From Synanceia verrucosa (Eukaryota > Chordata > Actinopteri > Perciformes > Synanceiidae), in the NCBI GenBank assembly GCA_029721515.1, contig CM056559.1:18021479-18085478 (forward strand): DNA of 64,000 bases, written 5' to 3'. A model generated the notes under the pieces. That model saw nothing but the letters and a program-made list of their open reading frames with translations, searched no databases and was not told the DNA's origin. Position 1 is the stretch's first letter. Each line of letters starts with the position of its first letter. The translations under genes were made by a program, and so were the position numbers. Below, piece by piece: positions 1 to 12,262 of this stretch.

Positions 1-680
1 ACAAAAAAAAAACCCAAAAAACCTCGGAGTGAATCAATGACTATCACACTGTGTTCATCTGAATTACTTTTAACTGTTTTCACTTTGTCAAAAAAAAAAA
101 AGATTAATGAACGTTAAGTTCCACCGAACATTTCCAAACACGACCTGAAAGTTTTATCCATTTAAGTCTCAGTCAGCTGATTGCTGATTAAGCTTCATTT
201 ATAACTCATGAAACCCAGGTTTCTTCCCATTTAGTGCCATCATGACATCTGTTTGTTGCAAATTCTTTCATTTTTTTTTGCTGTGGTATCCCAGATAAAT
301 GCTATATTGTTATTTATCACATATATATATTTAAAAAAAAACGTCTGAAAAGAGGCACTGATGATCAATGAGACAATTTATCATGTGTAATATTGTGAAT
401 ATTTAACATTAAAACACGTTGGAATCAAATAAAAAATTTAAAACCACAGTTTTTCTATTGTACTTGTTTCATAACACCAAGCTTTCCTCTTGATGAAGAT
501 GACACAGGGACACATCCTCCCACATCCTTTATTCATAACGATGAATTATTCATTTATTCCTTGCATATTGAAACCTCAATGAACTATTTTTAATTGTTCA
601 GTTTTATGTGGTGAAGCTCAGAGTCACCTCTTCAGGTTTTCATATGTTCCATTGTAATCTAGATTTTATGGCTAGTAGCT

Positions 681-718
681 CACACACACACAAACACACA
701 CACACACACACACACACA
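681..718. repeat. (CA)n microsatellite
   Basis: About 38 bp of CA dinucleotides with one AA interruption, in the 3' flank of the gene. Confidence 0.95.
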
Positions 719-2013
719 TCGATGAGATGAAATAAAGCGTACGAGGAAGAATTCACAGCTTCACAGTGATTTAATTTAATTTGAAATAGTTACTACTTCT
801 TTTTTTCTAAATCTCAGAGTTTTTGGGATTTGAAGTTTTGTGCTGATTAGCAGAGAAACAAACATGGCCTCTCATCTTTCCCCCAGAACAAAGAGCCAGA
901 GTTACCCATAAAAGTCCCTTTAACAGCGCTTTACTGCCTGTTAAAAAATATGGTACTAATTACAAGTGGTACTATGTGCTGATGGTCACCGCCGGGCGCC
1001 GCCTGAAATCTGAACGGCACAATTAGGAACAATCAGAGTGAGAGTAAAGACAGTTTCATTTCCTTGAGTTTTATTATGTTTTTTTTTCTTGCATGTATGC
1101 TGGGAAAGAAGTATTTTACAGATGAAGTCAACAACAAGCATTTGCTCTGAATTAAAACCAGTAGTGAAGCTTCAGAGACAACAGGCCATGCAGCCAGTCC
1201 AACAACACACAGACATAGCCAGTCTAACAACACACAGACATGTGGGACTGCACATTAAAATGATCATTTAATATCTTATATAACAGCATAATATAGTCTA
1301 GCGCATTTCAGTTTTTAATCAAGACAAATGTTCTGCTTACTAACAAATCAACAGGCAAAGTGTGTTTCATAAAGGAATCTCTGATTATCAAAGTCAAGCT
1401 TCTTTGCTGAAAATACATTTTTTAGTGATCTATAACTAGAGGATTTTGGTCAAAAGTTGCTAATAAACAACATTAATCATTACAGCTACAGTCAAAAGTC
1501 TCTATTATTATATCTGGAAAGGCCTGGTGGGGAATACATCTAAATGATGTCACAAATGTCTCCATTACACTGTAAACATCGAAATGACTTCAGCAGTGTG
1601 GTAATAGTGTCACCTCATTATTGCATCTTTCGATGTAATTACTTGATAATCAAAGGCATGAGAGGACCAAATTTAATCAGAAACATTTAGCGATATGGAA
1701 AAGGAGCTGCAACACGCCACTGACTGGAATAAACATGTTTCCTCTCTCATGGCTTACAGAGACAAAAGGCACACCGTAAAACTTCAAACACACATAAGGA
1801 AAGATGGCGACCGGGCTGATGAAATGGCAGACATGAGCTGCAGAGACGAGAGGATGGCTGGTCTCCAAACACCTGCCTCAACTAACTGGCATCTGATTGA
1901 ACAACAAGGTTAAAAGCAGGTTTAGATGTGCTGATGCTGGTCTGTTATTATAAATCTATAAATAAAAGAAGTTCCTCACAGACCACAGCGGTATCAAAAT
2001 ATTTTACTGTATT

Positions 2014-2019
2014 TTTAAT
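2014..2019 (-). promoter_or_regulatory. Candidate poly(A) signal ATTAAA
   Basis: The first ATTAAA found downstream of the BCAS3 stop codon on the minus strand, in an AT-rich context. A canonical AATAAA occurs only further on, at 1075-1070. Hexamers of this kind are common by chance in AT-rich DNA, so this is only a pointer for transcript mapping. Confidence 0.2.
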
Positions 2020-2271
2020 TTGATTAATCGCTTGGCAACAATTAAATAGATGTTAATCATAAAAGAAATTAGCATTCAAAAGATTACAATGAATGCGTGA
2101 GTGTTTTCACCCAGATATTGAACTGAGTAATTCTCATTAAATGGAAATGTGGACAAACTACAGATGCACTGGCAGCTTTCTAAAAGTAATACACTAATAC
2201 TGTATGTGATGATTTGTGGACAGACAGGGCTGGACGGTTCTGGGGCTTCATCCTGGAGCACAGCTGGGACT

Positions 2272-2420
2272 CTAGGGGAAGTTGGTGGGAAAGAGGCTGA
2301 GGGGCTGGCTCTCATTGGTGGGCAGCGGGGAGCGGTAGCCCTCAAAGTTTCGTGGGATGCTGCCGCTGGTGGAGCCGGAGCTGTTGCTGAGGGTCTCAAT
2401 GCTGCCCTCCCTCTGCAGCT
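2272..2420 (-). CDS. bcas3: BCAS3 terminal coding exon (C-terminus and stop)
   Basis: This is the last coding exon of a minus-strand gene. It opens after a good acceptor (pyrimidine-rich CTCTCTCTACAG, read on the minus strand) and runs 149 bp to a TAG at 2274-2272. The first two bases complete a Glu codon with the G left by the exon at 26907-27083, giving ...GSAT-E-LQREGSIETL. The remaining residues are a Ser/Thr-rich, low-complexity tail (SNSSGSTSGSIPRNFEGYRS) ending in SLFPTNFP. From memory, vertebrate BCAS3 ends in a nearly identical tail (…LFPTGFP), which is the basis for the name. BCAS3 is a WD40-type beta-propeller protein that acts with PHAF1 at forming autophagosomes and is linked to intermediate filaments and microtubules in migrating cells. 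The propeller itself is not in this window. The reading frame and splice phase are seen directly; the identity is recalled and not searched. Confidence 0.8.
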
Positions 2421-2637
2421 CTGTAGAGAGAGACAGATGGACAGAGGGACAGACAGACAGATGGATAGATCTTTTAAACGTTTTGAACTACAGGAGTTGA
2501 ACTAATCAAACACAACAGTGTTTCCTCGATTCATCTTCTGACAAAAACAAAATGTAGCCATTATGAAACCTATTAAAACCTTTTCAGGACCACATGAAAA
2601 GTGTTTGTGGCATCAGGTGTTGAAAATGATCAGACAG

Positions 2638-2961
2638 CCCATACGGAAAAGAAAGTATAAGGATATTGTATGTATCATTACCATCATATACTATTCTGAT
2701 AAATACCCAAATCATACAAGTTTCATTTTGTTTAAATTTACTAAGGATCTTATATCTGGATTCACTGTTGTATGCTTCATACAAAGGAGATTTCCTTTGT
2801 ATGAAACTTGTATGTAAAGTATACAACAGTGAATGATACATACAATATCCTTATACTTCTTTTTATTATCTTGTATGAAAAGAATGCAAAAGTGGCCACT
2901 TTCAAGAGTAAATCATATACCATTTCAGTACATTTTTTAATAATTTTTTTTCCGTATGGGG
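2638..2961. mobile_element. Foldback / MITE-like element
   Basis: The ends are inverted repeats: CCCATACGGAAAA at 2638-2650 and TTTTCCGTATGGG at 2948-2960. Internally, AAGTATAAGGATATTGTATG (from about 2654) has its inverted copy ending near 2855, and the centre is a palindrome (CATACAAAGGA / TCCTTTGTATG near 2780-2803). The 320-bp unit can therefore fold back on itself in nested stems. No transposase frame is present. This is the structure of a non-autonomous inverted-repeat DNA transposon. I do not recognise the family, and no clear target-site duplication is seen. Confidence 0.6.
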
Positions 2962-4512
2962 GTACACAGGGAGCTCTCTCAGGTCTTGTGTTTCATATAA
3001 AAAAATAAGTATGTGTTTGGCACCAGTATTCAGGACCTACTCACTGATAACATTTAGAAAAAACATATCAGTCATTAGAAGCAAAAGATATTTTAAGTTT
3101 GACACTTGACACAAAACTGTAAAATGTCAAAGCTGAACTTGGATGAAATTTTTCTTAAAGTTGACCTGTGATCATGTGATCAGACAGATGGCTAAAAAAA
3201 CCCAGATTGACTTATTTGGAAGGGAAGGTGAACTGTTACTTCATTACAGACTAATTTCTTGGCTCATGTTTGACCACTGTACATCCTGCAGTTCAATAAG
3301 TGATTATGAACACACACACTGTTAGAAATGAGAGAAATCTGAATGATTTTAACCCAGTGATTCAGCAACAGGTAAAAACATTACAGGAAATCTGAGATGA
3401 TTTATAAAGTTTCAGTGTATAAAGCAGCAGCTGGTGCAGAGAACACTGAATGCATCATTATTAGACTGAACAGACATTAGTGATATAAAAGGAGATCCCT
3501 TCTTATTGCTTTACCCTGAATTACTCATCGCACCACTATGAACCTGCATCTGGAGGAAGTCCACATCTGTGGATCTTTGCCCAGCATTCCTGCCTCTGAC
3601 ATGCACAGACTGACCAGGCTGCTCTGCAGAGGATCCCCTCATAAGGAACCTATTACTGTTATTACATGCTGTAAACCATATCTGTCGATATAAGGACTGA
3701 ATGGCGTGCACGGAAGAAGCAGCGCAGTATTAAGACTGTGATGCATGTAGTGCACAGTGACGTCCATCAGGTCTCTCGCTGCGTTTAATCTGCTGCTCTG
3801 CTGACAGAGGTCGGCAGCGTTCGTCCACGGAGTATCACCGCCAACAACAGACTGATAATGCCCATATAAGAGGACAAATGTGCATGTGGTTACGGCTATG
3901 ACGTGGGTCATTCTCCTCTGGAAAGCATCCAGAGGAGGCTTGCATTCTTGTGGCTGTTTCCGACATGAATGTGGATGTTCTGATCAGCTGCATGATGCTG
4001 AATTTGCTGATCCAGGGAATGACCATGATCATATCGCGACTTTTTCTGGAAAGTTGATGCATTGCCACTGGGAAAAATCCTGATGCCTCAACAATCTGTG
4101 ACGATGTCACAAGATGATGTTCCCATATAACTGAACTATCTTCTCAATTCTATTTGAGGGAAATATATTCCATGCAGTTGATGTTGTGCATTTAAAACAA
4201 AAAAACAACAAAATGCCTTGGTTAGGTTTAGGGAAATATCATGGCTCGCCTTGAAATAAGTACTTTGTTATATTACTTAAGTTTGAATAACAAATCCTTG
4301 TGCAGATGCTGAAAAACAGTGATGAATAAAAACTATGAGTGAGTATTGTACAACTGTGGAAAGTTCATTATTTTCTATTTTCAAGACTAAACAAAAAAGC
4401 CAATCATGTTACAAAGTAAACCAGCAGGAAATGCACTGGTAGATTTAGACCTGGATTTAGACTTAGACTATGAAGGTAGAAAATAAAATTAAACATTAAA
4501 AAAGTTGTACCT

Positions 4513-5842
4513 TACGACGGAGTATTAGGGCCACATTGAGAAATATTTTTACAGACTTTTTACAGTCATTATTTATGAGAAAAAAAATCATTATTTACGA
4601 GAATAAAGTTATTATTTACGAAAAAAAGTCGTCATTTACGAGAATAAAGTCATAAATTTATGAGAATAAAGTCAAAATATTCGAATGTATTGTTGTAGAG
4701 GAAGAGATGTTAAAAACTCCACTAAAGTTGCTGGATCAACGAGTCAAATACAGTCTGATCTAAAGATGTAAATGATGCATTTCTGCAGTGTTGGTGATGC
4801 ACATGATGAGACACAACCATAGTTTCACAGGAACAATGCGTTCACGGTGCACCACAGAAAACATTGCTCTTGACCGTTGAGGAGACAGCCCAGACCCGTC
4901 TAAACAGTGCAACACCACAAATATGCATTAAAGTTCAGAATTTTGGACATAGGGCCTCATTTCCAAGTGGGCTGCAGTGTTGGAGATGTATGGAGACAGT
5001 TTTCAAAAAAATTCATTTAGTCCTTCCAGCTGCAGAGTTCACTGGTGCTAGGCTAACGCAAGTCAATGGTTCTAGCCTACCATTAAAAACAGTTTTACCC
5101 ACTCCACAGTACACCTGAAGCAAATCAGTTATAATGCCAGACTATCGATGTAAATGTCTGTGTTGACAGAATAATTTTAGACATTTAGACACTTTAACTT
5201 ATCTTAGCTATAACTGTAGCATCACCGCATTAAGCTCAGACACATCTCACCTCATGCTGTTGATATCACAACACTACACTGATTTTGACAAAAGGTTATT
5301 TCACGTAATTTTTATGGATTTTTGTTTGATTTTGACGGGACTAATGTTCAATGACGTATACATATTATTATTTTCGGTAAACACAAAATTTCCACCTGAG
5401 CTGAATGTAGTGATGCTACAGTTTATAAAATATAATTTATTGAATATTTTTCTCTGTGTTGTTGCACTTCATACACTTTGTAGACGGTCCCTCCACTGTC
5501 TCTGGAGAAGTAATGTTTTCCGTGGAGCACCAAGGGCGCATTATTCCGGTAAAAATATGGTTATAGATCATCATGTGCATCATCAACGCTGCAGAAATGC
5601 ATCGTTTACTGTATCTGACTCATTGATCCAGCAAGCTGGAATTTGCCCATATCTTTCTAACCTTAGCAAAGTTTTTAACAACTCCTCCTCTCCAACAACA
5701 CGTTAGAATATTTCGACTTTAATCTCGTAAAATTTACGATTTTATTCCCGTAAATAATGACTTTATTCTTATAAATAATTACTTTATTCTCGAAGTCTAA
5801 AAACAATGTTTTTTCTCAATGTAGCCCTAATACTCCGTCGTA
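4513..5842. mobile_element. Non-autonomous DNA transposon with ~400-bp inverted repeats
   Basis: The termini match as inverted repeats: TACGACGGAGTATTAGGGC at 4513 and its complement ending at 5842 (CTCCGTCGTA), followed inward by ACATTGAGAAA on both sides. Each end then carries several degenerate copies of a ~22-bp motif (TTTACGAGAATAAAGTC on the left, its complement on the right). The homology continues inward: ATGCATTTCTGCAG near 4775 pairs with CTGCAGAAATGCAT near 5590, and GAAAACATT near 4857 pairs with AATGTTTTC near 5511. The arms thus span about 4513-4915 and 5460-5842. The central ~550 bp has no recognisable transposase; a 150-codon open frame at 5254-5706 lies partly in an arm and has no domain I can identify. 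Family assignment is uncertain. Confidence 0.75.
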
Positions 5843-6534
5843 CTACATTCAATTTACTTAAAACAAAAAAACTAAAATATAAATTAAATTAAAATATTTT
5901 AATTGCTGTTTTTCAGTGGGACATTTTTTCTGTACCACTGTTTCTTTTTTCAATTTGATACCAAAACTCACTGCCACTACTTTTGATCCATATTAGTCCT
6001 AAAAATCTGTAAAACATAGTGACTTGCTGGGCTGCACCAACATTATAAACCAGAGTAAATACATACCAAAAATAAAAAACAACAGTCGGCTGCTGCTTCT
6101 TTCTGGCATCAGCTTAAAACAGTTTCCACTGCTTGAGAATCACAACAACATGCTATAAGTTCTTTCTGCTGTCTGTCAAAATGAACTGCAGAACAAATCA
6201 GTAAGCTTGAGTTCAGGAACAGGACAGGAGCTCTAATTAGCTGAGGAGTCGTTTCACATTCGTACCGTAGTGACATGAAACCACAGCTTGTGTTAAATAT
6301 ATCCTGCAGATGTTCAAAGGCCAGTACGGGTACTGTCTTTGTCACGGAGGGCAACCTAATGCAAACCACACTGTTGTTATCCCTGCTAACACACTATGTG
6401 CCACACTGCCCGCCACCCCCTCCTGTTTAATACCCCAGCTCTACACAGGACAGACATGGTGCAGTAATACCAGACAGAGATGAGCACTGCTGGTTCACAC
6501 TGCTCTGGGTTCAGATAATGTGTGGATTTACACT

Positions 6535-6652
6535 CAAAGGCCACTTTTTTAGGTACACCTGTTGAACAAATATCAGCCAATCACACAGCGGCAGCTCAAT
6601 GCATTTGGGCATGTAGATACGGTGTAAACGACCTGCTGAAGTTTAAACTAAG
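6535..6652 (+). mobile_element. Tc1-like transposon remnant (5' end)
   Basis: Contains GGCCACTTTTTTAGGTACAC, then GCCAATCACA, CAGCTCAATGCATTTGGGCA and TGTAGA. This is the familiar left end of a Tc1/mariner-class element abundant in fish (CGGCCACTTTATTAGGTACA in intact copies, as I recall). Only about 118 bp is left, with an internal deletion, and none of the transposase remains. A second copy is at 55641-55990. Confidence 0.7.
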
Positions 6653-8365
6653 ATGAACTGTTTCAACATACGACTAACTGCAATAGCATCATATCATCTG
6701 TATATACTTACAGTATATACTACTGAGCTGAATAATATACCAGAAAGGTAAAGACTAAAGCGATTTTTCACTTTTTAAAATATAATTCCTCTTCTCACAC
6801 ACAGTATTGAGTATCCCAGGACACACCGCAGTGCCGGTGTTTATCAGTCAGAATATGGGTCATCTATAATAAATCTCCAGGCAAGCAGAAACAAGTGCTG
6901 GATCCAGAGATCCTCAACAGTCCTGCACTGATCCTGTCCTCAAGGGTACCAGAGGGGATCTCTAACAAAATGCTGCTGTGCTTCTTTTCATTCATTAGTA
7001 ACTCCTTCATTGTTCATACCTCCCAGTTTGTTCCTCACATCCCAGCTTCCTACCACACTGCCACTAACTGCCCTCCCGGCTAGCCTTTTTGCCCACTCCA
7101 TCTGCACTGTTGCTGTGTTATTGTAGGCGCTATAAGCTGCTGAACACCCCAGTAATGCCCTAAAGGCCCTTTCTAGTGCTGCCTAATCCACCTCATTGTG
7201 TGACGCCTACCAGCTATTCAACAAGTCTTAACCTCTCACGCCCCTGACACAATCCCCCAGCACTCTCATGTTGGGGACCATTCCCTCTGGGGCTGATGTC
7301 ACTGGGTAAAGTAATATGGTTATTTACAAGGTGGTTTTGTCTGACGTGATGTGTAGATAATACTGTTCTGGAGGGACGCCAATGAAGAAATGGAAACTAC
7401 TGTAGGGTTTCACTGATATGGGCTTTTGAAGGACGTCTGATCTGAGGCAGCTGATGAATATTTTGTGCTACTATCTGGCGGCTTAACATTAAAAAAATCC
7501 AATTACAAAATCTGTTTGCTCCAGATTTTTATTCTTTAGCTTTAAACCCCACCATTATATCACTAAAATAAAACATTGTTGCCAAGAAAGCTTATTGTCA
7601 CACATTTTGGATAATCTTGGAAGTCATTGCATTGTTGGTGTTGACTCAGGCTGCTGTTCTGGGACAACACCGGCAGCCAGACTTCAAAAGAAAGTGCAAG
7701 TCAAACCAAGATACAGAGTTGGAAAAGCTATCAGTAAAACAGCACCGGATGCCACAGCTGGAGATAACAGAGGAGGTTATTCAGGCCAGTGGTGGATGGG
7801 GGGGTATTCTTGGCAGTGTTGAAGAAGAAAAATTTGCTGTTTTTGGAGAAGCGTCCTTGTTCAATCCAACAGAGACACATATAACAACACAGAGACACGT
7901 TAATACCTCATCAGCCAATCGTACACACAGAGGAAATGACCAGTAACAGTACAGTCTGCACCCTCAGCTGTGAACTGGCCTTAATCCTCTTACACTGTTA
8001 CACAAACACACAAACAAACACACGCACTTTCATTTCCGTACAAACACAGTGTATTTTCATAGTTTTGCACATCATTTCTATTAGTTTGGTTACTCACCAA
8101 AGTAAATGCTGAGATCTGGTAAGATCACTAAAATAAAGATCAGAATCTACCTGTATGCATTTGATGATTATAATAAGGTTCATCTTCTTTATGAGGAACT
8201 TTGGTTCTTTTAAGTGCACATATAAGAATACACACACACACATGCACACACGCACAGACACAGCCTAGCTGGTGTGTAGTGATGAGGCTCAACCTGGGAT
8301 CAAAGGGAACAGAGAGGAACGCTTAATCAGAGGGTCTGTGCCACTCAGGCAGGGTAGAGTCTCAT

Positions 8366-8400
8366 CCTTCCATCCATCCATCCATCCATCCATCCATCCT
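8366..8400. repeat. (CATC)n microsatellite
   Basis: About eight consecutive tetranucleotide units (CATC on the plus strand). Confidence 0.9.
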
Positions 8401-8595
8401 CTCCCTCTGCCTGAGAGGCTGTGATGGGGGCAGTAACCCATAGCGATAGTATACTTATCCCAGCTGATTGTTTTTGTGTTTTAACTTTAATCTCACCGTT
8501 GGCTCCAGCTGGCTCTGATTAGTACTCTCACGTCACATTCCAACCCCCAACAGTTTCATACTCACACAGTAGTGCCAGCACTCACTCTCACTCTC

Positions 8596-8650
8596 ATTCT
8601 CTCTCTCTCTCTCCCTCTCTCTCCCTTACACACACACACACACACACACT
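8596..8650. repeat. Compound (CT)n-(CA)n microsatellite
   Basis: An interrupted CT tract runs into a (CA)n tract of about 20 bp. Confidence 0.9.
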
Positions 8651-10039
8651 CACAGAAATACATATTGATGTTGGCTAGTACCAGTATTTTTTTTTTTAGT
8701 GAATGATGATGTCACTGATAACTCACGTCAGATTTTACATAGTGAGCAAAAAAAACTAATACAAACTATACCAATTATTGAATGTTAAGTTTGTCACTTT
8801 TCATAGGGACACTTGACATGTGAACATTAGAAGCAACCCTGTGTGCCATCTGAACTACCTAAAAGACAGCTGAAATAATATGTCATGTTTTCCTCCAGCT
8901 TCTATCATTTACTAACTATGAAAAATACTTCAGCGAAACTTGAACCCATAGCAGATGCAATGGGTGGATATTTGAAACATTAAATTACATTCTGCTCAGT
9001 GGTTTATAAATATCAGGCGCCTATTCATGGCTTGGACTTCCTGTTCTGTTGTCCTGGATGAAATGCACAGTAATCACAAAGGCTCCATCTCCACTAGTAT
9101 TTCTTAGTATGCTGACATGTTGTGACACAGGTTTGTCTCTACCTGCAGTGATGATGGTTTCCACTTATGTCTATCTGAAATAAAATTTTAATCCATGATG
9201 TTCCTACTTGTGTTTTTTTTTTCTGGCCAGGATTTCAAAAAAAACACTGATGTCATGAGTCCTCTTTCTTAGGTCATTACAACCATCAAAGTTCCAAAAA
9301 TATGACCATGACATGTCTTTGGTGTTCCTGCTAATGATGCAATATGATGTTGTATCAAGTATGAATGAATGAATCCATTCTGACTGATGAATTTCTGCCT
9401 CAACAGGGACTAGTGATAGAAAATGGCATGATCCAGTCTGGGAAGGTCTCTGGGGGGATGATAAACACTAAAACTATTATATCCAACCACAAACAAAGAA
9501 CCACAACACATAACTATAATTTCAGGTGCTGCGTTCAATTACACCGACAATATATATAAAAATGACATTAATAACATGGACTTACAGATGTTTTATACAT
9601 GAAAGCATGTCAGCATCACTATGTGAGCTCTTCACAATCCTTAGAAAGCTGGCCAGTTGGACGACTGAGTCCACATTAGTGGGAAAGCTCATTAACATCT
9701 ACCGGAGATCATCCTGATGGACTGTGAAAAGCCAGGCTTAACACACCCTCCTGTGTAAAGGACAGCATACATTAAAGCGGCTGGAGACACACACACCACA
9801 TACGGTTTATCAGGATAGATGGCATGTGCAGCGTTCAAACGTTTCCACGTGCCCAGACGCTGAAACCTCTTTCATGTCATGCACTGATCAAACACTCTGG
9901 ACTAGCCTGGATGATGCTCAGTGAGCTGCTCAGTTTTCTATATTTGCATATTAAGAGGCAACATTTTAATGGTGTTGAGGCTGGTCCTAGATTCATCAAC
10001 ATATACAATCCTCTTCTTTCTTAAAGCACCTTTCTAAAC

Positions 10040-10460
10040 ACACTAACAGTGCCCTTCTTGGGGAATGGCGGCCTCATGCTTGACCTTCACGGGGTTAACC
10101 ACAGAGAGCAGCTAGTCCCATGAATCACAGTACTCAACAGGTTGCATAATTAAGAAACAAATGAAAAAGTAAGTCTGTGATTCATGGGGCTAATTCAGGC
10201 CCCTGAGCGAGGACTTTCTCTTGGTCTTCTCTGAGAGTATATTCTAAGCTGCACCAGCTCACCACAACTTTCCCAGCGGCTGCTCATTAGAGTGTGTTAT
10301 AAGGGGTGCCAACAACAAGCCGGGACACTCCTGACACTCTCTGCAGGCCGCTTTGAATTAGGCCTCTAATGAAAACCTAGTGCTGACCCAGGATTTGACT
10401 GGCGACTTACCCAGAGCAGACTGACAGCCGCCTCACCACTGGACACTGTATGGAACTGCT
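10040..10460. other. Candidate conserved non-coding element with inverted repeat
   Basis: A unique, higher-complexity stretch without microsatellites or transposon signatures. It includes an 18-bp inverted repeat (TAGTCCCATGAATCACAG at 10113-10130, and its complement with one mismatch at 10175-10192) around a 44-bp spacer rich in AT (contains CATAATTAAG). A RUNX-like AACCACA lies just before it (10098). These traits suggest regulatory DNA, but conservation has not been tested. Confidence 0.3.
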
Positions 10461-11675
10461 TTTATAGGCCGACTGCTGCTTATTGGCCTAAAGAGAGCAA
10501 CAACATACCGAGACTGCTTCATCAAATGAGTAGCATAAACATCAAATACAGTATGTGGTCATGTTGTATTAAATGTGTTTAGCTACCTGCCTGCCTGCTT
10601 GCAGTCATAGCAGCAGATGCTTGCTTGACAGCTGTGAGTGCCAACAGTAGCCATGTTTGCGTTATACCTTCATTATAACACGTTAATGGTCATACTGATA
10701 ACAAAATATTTTCATCACAGCTTAAAATTTGACTGAAGCATTTGTGCAGTGATGCATGTCAAGAAAAATACATGAAGCCCTGAATGGGCAAATCAAATAC
10801 TGGAGAAACATAACAAATGCAGATGCTTCACTGCACGTCACAACATATCATCAGTTTCTATGTTTGTATGTCTTCAACTTAGTAAGACTCCAGGCTGGCT
10901 TCCGGGCAGTAGCGGCTTGTCTTATCTCTGCTGAGGCAGGGTGAGGTTTTGTGGACAAAAATGCTTGAAGCTCGCATCAGCACTTTAAAAAGACAGCGCA
11001 CATTGAAATTGTTCAATTTGTGTAAGCACTTCATGAGCAAACTGCCTATGATGTAGACGTCAGGATTACCCCTCCTAAACACACGAACACAGGCATCTTG
11101 GAGACACCCGTCAACAGTTTTGGACAGGACGGCTGGTCTCAGCTGAAAGAGGCTACTGGTGTTGGTCTTCGCAGAGGAAATTGATGGACATGACAACGTC
11201 ATGAGGCTGTCGTCGATCATCACATCACATCCCTGACCACAGCCACAACCAGGCCAAGGTAAGGGCCACACAATGCTGCAGCTTAGTGTGTGTGTGTTAT
11301 CAGAGTGGCAACTAGGCTGAGAGTTACATTTAGGTTTTCATTCATGTCTGTTTAAAATGTCATCACCTCCCTGTTTCATCCTGTGTGAAACTGTTATAAG
11401 TAGGAGATGAGTTAGTGGTATTTGTGAGGTCATCGTGACCTTCAACTTTGACCACGAAATTAAAATCAGTTAATCCAAAGTGTGAGAATGGGATGGATGT
11501 ACGTTTGTGGGGGTGTAAGTAGAGACAGACAACCCTACAACATAAATGCCCTCCAGAATGACATTTCTGTAACATCAGAACTGGTAATCAGCTCCATTAA
11601 ACACAACACCAGTGCATAAGCCTGGGACAATAACTGTCGGCAATTTGTGCACATTTTATGCCAGAGGACAAGGAG

Positions 11676-12262
11676 CGATCGGCGGGGTTGCAGTGATTGT
11701 GGGGGTAGTGGGGGTGCAGGGTTGTGGTGATCGCAGAGGGTAGCGGGATTACGGCAGGGGTAGCGGGGTTGTGGCGGGGTTGTGGCGGGATCACGGAGGG
11801 TAGCGGGATTGTGGCAGGGTAGCGGGATTCCGGCAGGGGTAGCGGGACTGCAACGATTGCGGATGGTAGCGGATCGCGGATTGTAGCAGGGGTAGTAGGG
11901 TTGCAGCGGAGGTGGCAGGATTGCGGCAGGGGTAGCGGATTGCGGCGGGGGTAGTGGATTGCGGCGAGGGTAGCGGATTGCGATGGGGGTAGTGGCATTG
12001 CGGCAGGGGTAGCAGATTGCGGCGGGGGTAGCGGATTGCGATGGGGGTAGAGGATTGTGGCAGGGGTAGCAGATTGCGGCGGGGGTAGCGGATTGCGAAG
12101 GGTGGTAGTGGCATTGCGGCAGGGGTAGCGGATTGCGGCGAGGGTAGCGGATTGCGATGGGGTAGTGGCATTGCGGCAGGGGTAGCAGATTGCGGCGGGG
12201 GTAACGGATTGTGATGGGGGTAGAGGATTGTGGCAGGGGTAGCGGGGTTGCGGCAGGGTACT
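11676..12262. repeat. 19-bp-unit GC-rich minisatellite
   Basis: About 30 tandem copies of a 19-bp unit close to GATTGCGGCGGGGGTAGCG. The regular part spans about 11930-12262 and a more degenerate part 11680-11930. Variant units recur in a fixed order (…GGGGGTAGAG, …GGTAGTGG, …GGGTAGCA), showing a higher-order repeat of several units. The unit has no stop codon on the minus strand and 19 is not a multiple of 3, so all three minus frames stay open and read as the same cycling peptide (YPRRNPLPLPQ…). Those frames are artefacts of the array. The plus strand has many G-runs and could form G-quadruplexes. Confidence 0.9.

Larger units (their letters stand above)
1..2271 (-). other. 3' UTR and downstream flank
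   Basis: AT-rich sequence after the BCAS3 stop codon, with no open frame of note. Candidate poly(A) signals on the minus strand are ATTAAA at 2019-2014 (about 255 bp after the stop) and AATAAA at 1075-1070 (about 1.2 kb after it). Neither can be confirmed from sequence alone, so the end of the 3' UTR is unknown. A (CA)n run is at 681-718. No neighbouring gene is visible in the remaining sequence. Confidence 0.5.

Noticed and set aside
3500..4130. Moderate-GC stretch with several short open frames, considered as a processed pseudogene
   Set aside because: No frame is long or recognisable. Only a 10-bp-arm hairpin (CTCCTCTGGA, 3913-3937) stands out, which is easily due to chance.
5254..5706. 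150-codon open frame inside the long-inverted-repeat element
   Set aside because: No transposase motif, overlaps a terminal arm, and its residue make-up looks random.
7617..7946. 109-codon plus-strand open frame (starts MEVIALLVLTQAAV)
   Set aside because: No recognised domain, no promoter or splice context, and a competing frame overlaps it; length is within chance for 64 kb.
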